DNA of 64,000 nucleotides from Pseudoroseicyclus tamaricis (GTDB lineage: Bacteria > Pseudomonadota > Alphaproteobacteria > Rhodobacterales > Rhodobacteraceae). The position numbers were made by a program, and so were the translations under genes. Shown one piece after another: positions 1 through 8,929 of the stretch. A model generated the notes under the pieces. The model had not been told where the DNA came from. It saw only the letters and a list, made by a program, of their open reading frames with translations, and ran no database searches. Within the stretch, counting starts at the first letter, position 1, and every line of letters starts with the position of its first letter. The DNA is taken from contig NZ_JAAFYS010000001.1 of NCBI RefSeq assembly GCF_012070395.1, positions 846,001-910,000 of the forward strand, written 5' to 3'.

Positions 1-336
1 CTGATCGTGGTGACGGGGCTGGCGGGGGCGGTGGCCTTCGGCCTCTTCGTGCCGGGGCAAATGCCGCTCTTCGGCCTCTGGCCGGTCGATTACGGTCTGA
101 TCGGCGCCTTCACCTACCTCACCTGGCTGCGGCTGAAGATGACCGGCGGCAACCAGCTCACCGCCTTCCGCCTGATCGGCGTGCTCCTCGGCCTGCAGCT
201 CGTCTTCTCGCTGCTCTTCGGCAACAACCCGACCTGGGTGGCGGAGCTCGGCGGCTTCGTGGCCGGCTTCCTGCTCGCCATCCCGCTCGCCCCTGGCGGC
301 TGGTCCCGCCTGATCGAGCGCGTCCGCACGCGCTGA
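1..336 (+). CDS. Rhomboid-family membrane protein, C-terminal part, probable pseudoprotease
   Basis: The reading frame is open from the first base of the window to a TGA at 334-336, so this is the C-terminal part of a gene that begins upstream. It has several hydrophobic segments (roughly residues 1-20, 25-42, 55-72 and 78-97) and ends in a short basic tail. The pattern GLIGAFTYLTW followed by AELGGFVAGF matches the last helices of the rhomboid fold. In active rhomboids the first motif is GxSG and the second AHxxGxxxG. Here the serine position is Ile and the histidine position is Glu, so the protein probably cannot cleave substrates. The family call is good for the C-terminus only; the rest of the protein is not visible. 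Confidence 0.7.
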   Translation: MIVVTGLAGAVAFGLFVPGQMPLFGLWPVDYGLIGAFTYLTWLRLKMTGGNQLTAFRLIGVLLGLQLVFSLLFGNNPTWVAELGGFVAGFLLAIPLAPGGWSRLIERVRTR

Positions 337-400
337 CGCCGGCCCCGGCCCGCCTCCCGCCCACCCCGGCGCGCCGGGGCCGGCTCGGGGGGAACCTCAT

Positions 401-450
401 TCATCTGGCCGAAAATACCTCGGGGGTGTGGGGGCAGAGCCCCCACGACG
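401..450 (+). repeat. Family II intergenic repeat with terminator-like hairpin
   Basis: This short element begins with a TCATCTGGCCGAAAATACCTC-like core and ends in the perfect 8-bp hairpin GTGGGGGC-AGA-GCCCCCAC (428-435 / 439-446). It lies in the gap between the convergent rhomboid-like gene and murJ, so it may help end transcription of both, although it has no T-tract. Similar elements occur about nine more times in the window. Confidence 0.6.
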
Positions 451-466
451 TTTGCGTCCCGGTGCC

Positions 467-2041
467 CTACCGCGCCCGCCGGAAATTGCGCCGGAACTCC
501 GACAGCCGGAACCCGCCGAAGAGGTGGCCGAGCGCGAAATACGCCGCCATCCCCGCCGCCACGAGCCCGGCCAGCGCCACGTAGCGCCAGACAGGGGTGC
601 CCAATGGCTGGGCGAGGAGCAGGGCGAGCCCGTAGAGCAGGGCCCCCATCCCCAGCGCCGCGGCGAACATGCGCGGCAGGCGGCGGCGGGCGCGGCTGTC
701 GAGCTCGGCCGCCGCGCCCATGCCCCGGGCCCCGCGCCAGAGAAGGGCGACCATCGCCCAGGCGGCGAGCGTCGTCGCCCAGGCGGCGGCGGAGAAGCCG
801 ATGACCGGGGCGAGGCCGACGGCGACGGCGGCGTTCACCGCCATGGCGACGAGGGCGTAGTTGAAGGGCGTGCGCGTGTTCTCGCGCGCGTAGTAGAGCG
901 GCTGCAGCGCCTTCTGGAGCACGAAGGCCGGCAGGCCGAGCCCATAGATCGCCAGCGCCGTGGCGGTGGCGGCGCTGTCCTGCGCGTCGAACGCGCCGCG
1001 CTCGAAGAGCACGGAGATGAGTGGCAGCGGGATCGCCACCAGCGCCACGGCGGCGGGCAGCGTCAGCGCCAGCGACAATTCGACGGCGCGGGAGAAGGCG
1101 TCCTGCCCGCCGGCCTCGTCGCCGGCCGCGAGGCGGCGCGAGAGGTCGGGCAGCAGCACGATGCCGATGGCGATGCCGACGGTGCCGAGCGGCAGCTGGT
1201 AGAGCCGGTCGGCGTAGTTCAGCCAGGCAACGGCGCCGTCGAAGAAGCTCGCCACCTGCCGCCCGACGAGCAGGTTCACCTGCACGACGCCGCCCGCGAG
1301 GGCCGCGGGCACGGCGATGCGGAAGAGGCGCCGCAGGTCCGGCGTCAGCCGCGGCCGGCGCAGCGCGAGGCGAAAGCCGGCGCGGCGCGCCGCGATCCAG
1401 ACGAGGGCGAGCTGCGCGACGCCCCCCACCGGCACCGCCCAGGCGAGGGCGAGGCCGAAGCGCTCCACCGGCGCCTCGCCCACCCGGTCCCCGAAGAGGG
1501 CCCAGCCGATGGCGAGGGCGGCGAGGAAGATCATGTTGAGGAGGGCGGGCGCCGCGGCGGCGGCGAGGAAGCGTCCCGCGGCATTCAGCACGCCGGAGAG
1601 GAGGGCGGCCAGCGAGATGAACAGGATGTAGGGAAAGGCGATGCGCCCGTAGGCGACGGCCAGCGGGAAGCGCTCGTCCTCCAGGAAGCCCGAGGCCATG
1701 GCGATGACGAGGAGCGGCATGAGCAGGATGCCCACCACCGAGAAGAGGGTCAGCAGGAAGGCCATCCCCGCGAAGGCGTCCTGCGCGAAGATCTCCGCCT
1801 CGTCGGCATCCGCCTCCAGCTTCTTGGAGAAGAGCGGCACGAAGGCCATGTTGAAGGCGCCCTCGGCGAAGAACCTCCGGAACATGTTGGGCAGCGAGAA
1901 GGCGACGAGGAATGCCTCCGCCACGGGCCCGGCGCCGAGCGCGGCGGCGATGGCGATGTCACGGACGAAGCCGAAGACGCGCGAGAGCAGCGTCCAGCCG
2001 CCGACGGTGACGAAGCCGCGGATGAGGGTGGGGGCCTTCAT
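467..2041 (-). CDS. murJ: Lipid II flippase MurJ
   Basis: This 524-residue integral membrane protein of the MOP/MviN superfamily flips the lipid-linked peptidoglycan precursor lipid II across the inner membrane. The N-terminus (GFVTVGGWTLLSRVFGFVRD) is the typical MurJ start, with the conserved Arg-rich loop, and about 14 hydrophobic segments follow. The ATG at 2041 is preferred over an in-frame ATG at 2077 because it places the family's N-terminus immediately after the start. It lies downstream of glnD on the same strand, but a 458-base gap filled mostly by a Family I repeat separates them, so co-transcription is uncertain. Confidence 0.95.
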   Translation of the reverse strand: MKAPTLIRGFVTVGGWTLLSRVFGFVRDIAIAAALGAGPVAEAFLVAFSLPNMFRRFFAEGAFNMAFVPLFSKKLEADADEAEIFAQDAFAGMAFLLTLFSVVGILLMPLLVIAMASGFLEDERFPLAVAYGRIAFPYILFISLAALLSGVLNAAGRFLAAAAAPALLNMIFLAALAIGWALFGDRVGEAPVERFGLALAWAVPVGGVAQLALVWIAARRAGFRLALRRPRLTPDLRRLFRIAVPAALAGGVVQVNLLVGRQVASFFDGAVAWLNYADRLYQLPLGTVGIAIGIVLLPDLSRRLAAGDEAGGQDAFSRAVELSLALTLPAAVALVAIPLPLISVLFERGAFDAQDSAATATALAIYGLGLPAFVLQKALQPLYYARENTRTPFNYALVAMAVNAAVAVGLAPVIGFSAAAWATTLAAWAMVALLWRGARGMGAAAELDSRARRRLPRMFAAALGMGALLYGLALLLAQPLGTPVWRYVALAGLVAAGMAAYFALGHLFGGFRLSEFRRNFRRAR

Positions 2042-2198
2042 CGGCCGGGCGCCGCGATGAGAGGGAGAGGCGGCCAAGCCGCCGCGCCAATTGCCGAATG
2101 CCGCATCATCGCTGCCCCACCTGTCGCCTCTTCGCGGGCGTCACGGGACGGGAGCATAGGCGCTTCGGGGGTGGGGCGCCAGCGGGGGTGTTGGGGGC

Positions 2199-2456
2199 GG
2201 TGGGGTGGAAACCCGCCCTACAGGCGACGTCGCCGCTCTTCCCCCCGCGCGGAATCAAGGCCGCAGGCCGCCGCGCGAGCGCCGGCCCGTCCCGGCGGGC
2301 TGGCGCTCTGGCTGAGCTTGGTGCTTAGCCGGGATCGGGGAGGGGCTTGGCTGGTATAAAGCACGCAGCGGCGCGGATGGAGCGCCACCCCACGGGCCGG
2401 CGTGAGAGGGCAGAGCTCTTGGCGGGCGGGGTGGTGGGTTGGAAACCCACCCTACG
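2199..2456. repeat. Family I composite repeat, copy 1 (subtype A)
   Basis: This element fills most of the 458-base gap between glnD and murJ. It is bounded by two copies of a palindrome: 2199-2221, and GGTGGGTTGGAAACCCACC at 2433-2451. Hairpin I has arms GAGCGCC at 2277-2283 and GGCGCTC at 2302-2308, with a second GC stem inside. A spacer containing GGTATAAAGC follows, then a second GAGCGCC at 2380-2386. The distal arm is degenerate (GGCGTGAG). I see no coding potential, and nothing else in the gap. Confidence 0.8.
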
Positions 2457-2499
2457 GTGTCGTCGCGTCCGGCCAACCTATTGGGCCAACCCTGCGGAC

Positions 2500-5325
2500 C
2501 TACGCCCGCGCTCGCTCTGCCCCTACCGTGATCGCTTCGCGCAGGCGCTTCTCCACCTGCGCGCGCTTGCCTTCGGAGAGGAATTTCAGGCCGAACATGT
2601 CCTTCACGTAGAACGTGTCCACTGCCTGCTCCCCGTAGGTCGCGATGACCGCCGAGGAAATGTAGACGTTCATGTTCGCCAGCTGCCGCGTGAGATCATA
2701 GAGCAGGCCCGGGCGGTCTCGGGTGTCGACCTCGATCACCGTGAAGATGTCCGACGCGTCGTTGTCGAAGGTGATCGACGTGGGCACCGTGAAGCGCGCC
2801 TCGCGCTTCTTGATCTTGTCGCGGCCGCGGATGGCGTCGCGGGTGACGACCTCGCCCTTCAGGGTGCGCAGGATCGTCTGGTGCAGGCGGGGCAGGCGCT
2901 CGGCCTCGTAGGGGTGGCCCTCGGCGTCCTGCACCCAGTAGGCGGCGTTCGCGAAGCCGTCGCGGGTCGTATAGATGCGCGCATCCACCACGTTCGCCCC
3001 GGCCAGCGCCAGCGCGCCCGTCACGCGGGAGAAGATGCCCGGGTGATCGGCCATCGAGAAGAGCACGCGGGTCGCGTCGCGGTCCTCGTCGGGGTGCAGG
3101 TCGATGCGGATCTCGTCAGGCCCCAGCTCTCGCAGCATCTCGGCGATGCGCAGGTGCGCCTCCGTCGGCAGGCCCTGCCAGTAGGGGCCGTAATGGCGGG
3201 CGATCTCGGCGCGGATCTCCCTCGCGTCCCAGCCCTCCATGGCGGCGCGCAGATCCCGCTTCGCCTCCGCCTCCAGCGCGGTGCGGTTGAGGGCCTCCAG
3301 CCCGTTGGCGAGCGCCTGCTCCGTGCCCCGGTAGAGGCCGCGGATGAGCATCGCCTTCCAGTTGTTCCAGGTGCCGGGCCCGACGCCGCGGATGTCGCAG
3401 ACGGTCAGCACCGTCAGCAGGTCGAGCCGCTCCTTGCTCTTCACCAGCTTGGCGAAGTCGCGCACCGTGCGCGGGTCGGAGATGTCGCGCTTCTGCGCCA
3501 TGTCGGACATGAGCAGGTGGTAGCGCACCAGCCACTCGACCGTCTCCACCTCCTTCTTGCTCAGCCCCAGCCGGGGCCCGACGCGGCGGACGATCTGGGC
3601 GCCGAGGATGGAGTGATCCTCGTCGCGCCCCTTGCCGATGTCGTGCAGCAGCACGGCGACGTAGAGCACCTTTCGGTTGACCCCGCCCTCGAGGATGCGG
3701 CTGGCGATCGGCAGCTCCTCCTTCAGGAGGCCCCGCTCGATCTGCGCGAGGGTGGAGACGGCCTGAATGGTGTGCTCGTCGACCGTGTAATGGTGGTACA
3801 TGTTGTACTGCACCATGGCGACGATGTGGTGCCATTCGGGGATGAAGGCGCCGAGGACGCCTATCTCGTTCATCCGCCGCAGCGCCCGCTCGGGGTTGCC
3901 GTGCTTCAGGAGCAGGTCGACGAAGAGCCGGTTGGCGGTGCGATCCTCGCGCATGTCGTCGTCGATCAGGTCGAGGTTCGCCGCCACGAGGCGCTGGCTG
4001 TCGGCATGCACCAGCGTGCCCGTCCGCAGCGCCTGCTCGAAGATGCGCAGGATGTTGAGCTTGTCGGCGAGGAAGAGCGCCTCGTCCTCCACCGTCAGCC
4101 GGTTCTGGCGGATGCCGTAGGGCGGCTTCACGCGGGGGCGGCGGCGGACGAGGTTGGCCAGCATAGGCGCCGCCTTTATGTGCAGCGCCTCCTGCGCCGT
4201 CATCATGATGCGCGTCAACTCGCCAACTTGGGTGGCGTGGCGGAAGTACTCCGTCATGAAATGCTCGACGGCGCGGCGGCCGCCCTTGTCGCGGTAGCCC
4301 ATCCGCTCGGCGACCTCGACCTGAAGGTCGAAGGTCAGCTGGTCCATCGCCCGGCCGGCCAGCACGTGCAGGTGGCAGCGCACGGCCCAGAGGAAGTCAT
4401 CCGCCGCGGCGAAGGCGGCATATTCCTCCGGCCGGAAGACGCCTTTGCGCACGAGGGCCGAGGCGGAACGGGCATCGTAGACATACTTGCCGATCCAGTA
4501 GAGCGACTGCAGGTCGCGCAGGCCCCCCTTGCCCTCCTTCACGTTCGGCTCGACGACGTAGCGCTGACCGCCCTGCTTGCGGTGGCGCTCGTCGCGTTCC
4601 TTCAGCTTGGCGGCGACGAAATCACTCTCCGTCCCCGTGAAGAGATCGCGGCGCAGGCGGCGGGTCAGCTCCTCCGTCAGCTCCGGGTCACCGACGAGAT
4701 GGCGCGTCTCCAGCAGCGTGGTGCGGATCGTGTAATCCTCGCGGGCGAGGCGCAGGCAATCCTTTATGGTGCGGGAGGCGTGGCCGATCTTCAGCTTCAG
4801 ATCCCACAGCAGGTAGAGCATCGATTCGATGAGGCTCTCCGCCCAGGGGGTCATCTTGTGGGGCGTCAGGAAGAGCAGGTCGACGTCGCTGTGCGGCGCC
4901 ATCTCCCCCCGGCCGTAACCGCCGACGGCGACGATGGCGATGCGCTCAGCGTCGCCCGAATTGGGCTGCGGGTGCAGGTGCGTGCTGCACACCTCCAGCA
5001 CCATCGTGACGATGCAATCGGTCAGCCAGGCGATCGAATGGGTGATTGGCGCGGCGCGGCGCGGCTGCTCCTCCAGCGCCTCCTGGATGGCGGCCATGCC
5101 CCGCTTGCGCGCCGCGGTGAGGATCTGCGCCGCCGCGGCGCGCACCTCCTTCGGGCCGGTGGCGGCCGCAATGGCCTCCGCCAGATCGGCGCGGACGGCG
5201 CCCGCATCGAAGATCGCCTCCGGCGGGCGACAAAGTCCCTCCGGAGGCGGCGCGGCGTGGGTGGAGATCGCGGGAGCGGCCGGCCTAGAAGCCGAAACCG
5301 CCGAAGCTGCTGGGTGCCGGGTCAA
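2500..5325 (-). CDS. glnD: Bifunctional [protein-PII] uridylyltransferase / uridylyl-removing enzyme GlnD
   Basis: GlnD uridylylates PII (GlnB/GlnK) when glutamine is scarce and removes UMP when it is abundant, so it is the primary nitrogen sensor. Domains of the 941-residue protein in order: nucleotidyltransferase with GGYGRGEMAPHSDVDLLF near residues 134-152; PII-uridylyltransferase helical domain; HD hydrolase with LLHDIGKGRDEDHS; and two C-terminal ACT domains (ADHPGIFSRVTGAL and TRDRPGLLYDLTRQL) that bind glutamine. The start is a TTG at 5325 lying inside the upstream gene's last 41 bases. No later start keeps the conserved PPEAIFD segment, so translational coupling is likely. The start is moderately certain; the function is not in doubt. 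Confidence 0.95.
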   Translation of the reverse strand: MTRHPAASAVSASRPAAPAISTHAAPPPEGLCRPPEAIFDAGAVRADLAEAIAAATGPKEVRAAAAQILTAARKRGMAAIQEALEEQPRRAAPITHSIAWLTDCIVTMVLEVCSTHLHPQPNSGDAERIAIVAVGGYGRGEMAPHSDVDLLFLTPHKMTPWAESLIESMLYLLWDLKLKIGHASRTIKDCLRLAREDYTIRTTLLETRHLVGDPELTEELTRRLRRDLFTGTESDFVAAKLKERDERHRKQGGQRYVVEPNVKEGKGGLRDLQSLYWIGKYVYDARSASALVRKGVFRPEEYAAFAAADDFLWAVRCHLHVLAGRAMDQLTFDLQVEVAERMGYRDKGGRRAVEHFMTEYFRHATQVGELTRIMMTAQEALHIKAAPMLANLVRRRPRVKPPYGIRQNRLTVEDEALFLADKLNILRIFEQALRTGTLVHADSQRLVAANLDLIDDDMREDRTANRLFVDLLLKHGNPERALRRMNEIGVLGAFIPEWHHIVAMVQYNMYHHYTVDEHTIQAVSTLAQIERGLLKEELPIASRILEGGVNRKVLYVAVLLHDIGKGRDEDHSILGAQIVRRVGPRLGLSKKEVETVEWLVRYHLLMSDMAQKRDISDPRTVRDFAKLVKSKERLDLLTVLTVCDIRGVGPGTWNNWKAMLIRGLYRGTEQALANGLEALNRTALEAEAKRDLRAAMEGWDAREIRAEIARHYGPYWQGLPTEAHLRIAEMLRELGPDEIRIDLHPDEDRDATRVLFSMADHPGIFSRVTGALALAGANVVDARIYTTRDGFANAAYWVQDAEGHPYEAERLPRLHQTILRTLKGEVVTRDAIRGRDKIKKREARFTVPTSITFDNDASDIFTVIEVDTRDRPGLLYDLTRQLANMNVYISSAVIATYGEQAVDTFYVKDMFGLKFLSEGKRAQVEKRLREAITVGAERARA

Positions 5326-6502
5326 GGATGACCACCTGACTGTTCTGGATGGAGGCGACCGCGAGGCCCCGTTCGGTGGTGCCGTCGGCGAGCAGGCGGA
5401 AGATGCCTTGCGTGCCCGAGAAGCCCTGCGGCTGGGTCAGCGCGGCGCGGCTGAGCGCGTCGGACCGGCCCGAGGCGGCGAGGGCGCCGACGGCGGCGAT
5501 GCCGTCATAGGCCAGCCCGGCCACGGGGTGGGGCGACTCGCCGTAGGTGGCGGAGTAGTGCCGCTCGAACTGCGAGGAGGTCGCCTCGTTCGGCAGCGTG
5601 AAGAGCCCGCCCTGCAGGCCGGGGAGCGACAGTGCCTGCGGCACGGCATCCCAGCGGGTCAGGCCGAGGTAGCGGGCGATGTCGGGCGTCAGCCCGTTGT
5701 CGGGCAGGGCCGTGGCGATGATCGGCAGATCGGCATTGACGCCGGCGGTCAGGAAGATCGCATCCGCCCCGGTGGAGCGGGCGGCAGCGGCGATGCCGGG
5801 CGCGGCGGCGAGGATGTCCGCCTGCGTGAGCGCGTAGCTCTGCACCGCGGCGACGGTGCCGCCGAAGCGGTTGACGGCCGAGACGATGGCATCGCGGCCG
5901 ACCTGCCCCTGCAGGTCATCACCATGGGCGACGAGGTAGGTGTCGAGACCCTGGCTGGTGCCGTAGCTCACGAGGCGGTTGGCGATGTTGCCGAAGGTCG
6001 GGCCGAGGATGAAGACGTTGCCGCCTGCGATGTCGGCGTTGTTCGAGAAGGCCAGCACGTTCACGCCCGTGCCGGCGGCGGCGACGCCGGCGGCATTGGC
6101 GTTCTCGGCATAGAGCGGGCCGAGGATGATTTTGGCGCCGTCGTTGATCGCCTGCACGGTGGCGGAGGTGGCGCCGGAGGGCGAGGCGGCCGTCGGGTAG
6201 ACGCGCAGGTCGATCTCGGCGCCGTTGAGGTCGCTGATCGCCAGCCGCGCGGCATTCTCCAGCGAGCTGGCGACGAACTCGTCCGTCTGCGAGCCGGAGC
6301 CGGAGGGGACGAGCAGCGCGACAGGCACCGCCTCGCCCGCGCCGAGGCTGGGGGCGTTGCCGCCCGCGGGGCCGCCCGCCACGTCGGCACAGGCGGCGAG
6401 CCAGGCGAGCGACAGGATGGCGGTGACACGGGTGGCGAGCCGGCCAGCGGCGCGGGCGAGCCGCGGGGCCCGCTTGCCGGGGGCCGTGAGTTGGGCGAAC
6501 AT
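5285..6502 (-). CDS. Penicillin-binding protein activator, LpoA-like periplasmic-binding-fold lipoprotein
   Basis: A lipoprotein signal peptide ends in the lipobox LAAC (cleavage before the Cys of LAACADVAGG). The rest is a type I periplasmic-binding fold of the branched-chain amino-acid receptor type (Peripla_BP_6). In Rhodobacterales, proteins of this kind beside rsmI are usually called PBP activators and are thought to stimulate peptidoglycan synthases from the outer membrane. The start at 6502 is chosen because GAGGGAGAG lies at a proper distance upstream; an ATG at 6508 sits too close to it, and one at 6610 lacks homology. It is divergent from rsmI and overlaps glnD by 41 bases. A solute receptor role cannot be excluded. 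Confidence 0.8.
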   Translation of the reverse strand: MFAQLTAPGKRAPRLARAAGRLATRVTAILSLAWLAACADVAGGPAGGNAPSLGAGEAVPVALLVPSGSGSQTDEFVASSLENAARLAISDLNGAEIDLRVYPTAASPSGATSATVQAINDGAKIILGPLYAENANAAGVAAAGTGVNVLAFSNNADIAGGNVFILGPTFGNIANRLVSYGTSQGLDTYLVAHGDDLQGQVGRDAIVSAVNRFGGTVAAVQSYALTQADILAAAPGIAAAARSTGADAIFLTAGVNADLPIIATALPDNGLTPDIARYLGLTRWDAVPQALSLPGLQGGLFTLPNEATSSQFERHYSATYGESPHPVAGLAYDGIAAVGALAASGRSDALSRAALTQPQGFSGTQGIFRLLADGTTERGLAVASIQNSQVVILDPAPSSFGGFGF

Positions 6503-6636
6503 GGACATCTCTCCCTCGGGTCCGGGGGTGTTGCGCCGCCCGGAGATTCCTTGCGCCGGGCCCTGCGCGCGGGCATGCGCGCGGCTCCGGCAGTGACTTG
6601 AGGGTATCATAGGGCGGGGGGCGAAAGGGTCTAGGC

Positions 6637-7494
6637 ATGAAATCCGGCGAACAGCCCGTCCCCCCGGGCCTGCACCTCGTGTCGACGCCCATCGGGGCCG
6701 CGGCCGACATCACCTTGAAGGGGCTGGACCTTCTGGCCCGCGCGGACGCATTGGCGGCCGAAGACACGCGCACGGCCCGCCGGCTGATGGACATCCACGG
6801 CGTGGCCCTCGGCCACCGCCGCCTGACGGCCTATCACGACCATTCCGGCCCCGAGACCCGTGCCCGCCTGCTGGCCCCGCTGGAGCAGGGCGGCTCGCTC
6901 GCCTATGTCAGCGAGGCCGGCACGCCCTTGGTCTCCGACCCCGGCTTCGCGCTGGTGCGTGACGCGGTGGCGCGCGGCATCCCCGTGCATGCCGCGCCGG
7001 GCGCCTCGGCCGTGCTCGCCGCCCTCGCCGTCGCCGGCCTGCCGACGGACCGCTTCACCTTCCTCGGCTTCCTGCCGCCGGGGGCGGAGCAGCGGCGGAC
7101 GGCGCTGGCGGAGCTGAAGGCGCATCCCTTCACCATGGTGCTCTACGAAAGCCCGCGGCGGGTTAGGGAAATGTTTACCGATTTGGTGAATATTCTGGGG
7201 GATGAACGGCCGGCCGCGCTGTGCCGGGAGCTGACGAAACGCTTCGAAGAGGTGCGCCGCGGCAGCCTCGCCGAGCTGGCGGAGGGGCTGGTCGACGAGC
7301 CGCGAGGCGAGATCGTCGTGGTGATCGGCGGTGCCCCGGCCGGGGCTGGCGGGTCCGAGGAGCTGGAAGAGGCGCTGCGCTCGGCGATGGAGACGATGCG
7401 TGTGAAGGATGCGGCGACGGCGGTGGCCGGGGCGCTCGGCCTGCCGCGCCGGCAGGTCTACCAGGCGGCGCTGGAACTGGAGAAGAACAGATGA
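6637..7494 (+). CDS. rsmI: 16S rRNA (cytidine1402-2'-O)-methyltransferase RsmI
   Basis: RsmI 2'-O-methylates C1402 in the decoding centre of 16S rRNA using SAM. The 285-residue protein is a tetrapyrrole-methylase fold with the hallmark VSTPIG near the N-terminus, EDTRTARRLM, and SEAGTPLVSDPG. Its length matches the family. It is the first gene of a plus-strand set and is coupled to yraN by an ATGA overlap. It diverges from the PBP activator across a gap of about 130 bases that should hold both promoters. Confidence 0.96.
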   Translation: MKSGEQPVPPGLHLVSTPIGAAADITLKGLDLLARADALAAEDTRTARRLMDIHGVALGHRRLTAYHDHSGPETRARLLAPLEQGGSLAYVSEAGTPLVSDPGFALVRDAVARGIPVHAAPGASAVLAALAVAGLPTDRFTFLGFLPPGAEQRRTALAELKAHPFTMVLYESPRRVREMFTDLVNILGDERPAALCRELTKRFEEVRRGSLAELAEGLVDEPRGEIVVVIGGAPAGAGGSEELEEALRSAMETMRVKDAATAVAGALGLPRRQVYQAALELEKNR

Positions 7495-7883
7495 CGATGA
7501 CAGCCTCGACTCTTCAGGCGCGCGCCCTGCGCGGACAGGTCAACTACCGCGCCGGCCTCGCCGCCGAGGAGATCGTGGCGGAGCATTACCGCGCCGATGG
7601 TCACGAGGTGATGGGCCAGCGCTGGCGCGGGCAGGGCGGCGAGATCGACATCATCGCCGAGGACGGAGAAGAGGTGGTCTTCATCGAGGTGAAGAAGGCC
7701 GCCACGCATGACGCCGCCGCCCTCCGCCTCTCTCGCCGCCAGCAAGAGCGGATCATGCAGGCGGCCTGTGAATACGTGGGACAACGCCCCGCCGGTCTGC
7801 TCACGCCCTTTCGCGTCGACGTGGCGCTTGTCGATGCCATCGGCCGGGTCGAGGTGCTGCACAACGCGGTGATGGCCGACTGA
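7491..7883 (+). CDS. yraN: YraN / UPF0102 family nuclease-like protein
   Basis: This 130-residue protein has the UPF0102 core: [18 protein letters not shown] followed by [10 protein letters not shown]. The pattern E-D-I...E-V-K resembles the catalytic centre of PD-(D/E)XK nucleases such as Holliday-junction resolvases. Activity in the family is poorly established, so only the fold is claimed. The ATG at 7491 overlaps the rsmI stop as ATGA, which fixes the start and implies translational coupling. The rsmI-yraN-gshB order is a common Rhodobacterales neighbourhood. Confidence 0.92.
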   Translation: MTMTASTLQARALRGQVNYRAGLAAEEIVAEHYRADGHEVMGQRWRGQGGEIDIIAEDGEEVVFIEVKKAATHDAAALRLSRRQQERIMQAACEYVGQRPAGLLTPFRVDVALVDAIGRVEVLHNAVMAD

Positions 7884-7986
7884 CCTCTCGCGGGGCGCGG
7901 CTGTCCCCGCCGTCAATGCGATGCCGCCTTGCAGCTTCCCGCCCGATGGGCGAGGCTCGCCGCCGCCTGACATGCGGAGAGTTGCC

Positions 7987-8928
7987 ATGGGCCTCAAGGT
8001 CGCCTTCCAGATGGATCCCATGGAGCGGGTCGATATCGACGCCGATTCCAGCTTCCGCATCGCGCTCGAGGCGCAGGCGCGGGGGCACGAGCTCTTCATC
8101 TACGGGCCGGACAAGCTCGCCTTCCAGGAGGGCCGGGTGACAGCGCGGGGCCGGCGCGCGGAGCTACGGCGCGAGAAGGGCAACCACGTCACCTTTGAGG
8201 CGGAGGAGGAGGTGGACCTGAAGGCGTTCGACGTCGTCTGGCTTCGTCAGGACCCGCCCTTCGATATGTCCTACATCACCTCCACCCACCTGCTGGACAT
8301 GATCCACCCGGAGACGCTGGTGGTGAACGACCCCTTCTGGGTGCGCAACTACCCCGAGAAGCTGCTCGTCCTCACCTTCCCCGAGCTGACGCCGCCCACG
8401 ACCATCGCCCGCGATCTCGCAACGCTGCGCGCCTTCCGCGCCCGGCACGGCGACATCATCGTCAAGCCGCTCTACGGAAACGGCGGCGCTGGCGTCTTCA
8501 AGCTGCACGAGCAGGACGGCAACCTTGCCTCGCTGCACGAGATGTTCAGCCAGATCAGCCGCGAGCCGCTGATCGCGCAGAAATTCCTGCCCGCCGTCAC
8601 CAAGGGCGACAAGCGGGTGATTCTCGTCGACGGCGAGCCCATCGGCGCCATCAACCGCGTCCCGCAAGCGGGGGAGACCCGCTCGAACATGCATGTCGGC
8701 GGCCGCGCCGAGAAGGTGGAGCTGACGGAGCGCGACCGCGAGATCTGCGCCCGGATCGGCCCGCTCCTGAAGGAAAAGGGGCAGATCTTCGTCGGCATCG
8801 ACGTCATCGGCGACTGGCTGACCGAGATCAACGTCACCTCCCCCACCGGCCTGCAGGAGCTGGAGCGCTTCGACGGCACCAACGGCGCCGCGCTGATCTG
8901 GGAGGCGATCGAGGCGCGGCGGGCGTGA
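7987..8928 (+). CDS. gshB: Glutathione synthetase
   Basis: GshB ligates gamma-glutamylcysteine and glycine with ATP, the second step of glutathione synthesis. The 313-residue protein starts [12 protein letters not shown], typical of GshB, and carries the ATP-grasp elements [13 protein letters not shown], the catalytic-loop region [12 protein letters not shown], and metal-binding [13 protein letters not shown] near the C-terminus. The ATG at 7987 has GGAGAG just upstream and is preferred over one at 7921, which adds 22 non-homologous residues. Glutathione reductase (gor) and two GSTs lie elsewhere in the window. Confidence 0.97.
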   Translation: MGLKVAFQMDPMERVDIDADSSFRIALEAQARGHELFIYGPDKLAFQEGRVTARGRRAELRREKGNHVTFEAEEEVDLKAFDVVWLRQDPPFDMSYITSTHLLDMIHPETLVVNDPFWVRNYPEKLLVLTFPELTPPTTIARDLATLRAFRARHGDIIVKPLYGNGGAGVFKLHEQDGNLASLHEMFSQISREPLIAQKFLPAVTKGDKRVILVDGEPIGAINRVPQAGETRSNMHVGGRAEKVELTERDREICARIGPLLKEKGQIFVGIDVIGDWLTEINVTSPTGLQELERFDGTNGAALIWEAIEARRA

Positions 8929-8929
8929 G

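Noticed and set aside
428-2359. A 643-codon open frame on the plus strand opposite murJ
   Set aside because: Its product is a low-complexity Arg/Gly/Glu-rich sequence with no recognisable domain, as expected for the antisense of a GC-rich gene; murJ on the other strand is certain.
2347-5331. A 994-codon open frame on the plus strand opposite glnD
   Set aside because: It is an antisense shadow: glnD has clear domains throughout, and the antisense product is His/Val/Asp/Arg-rich without motifs.
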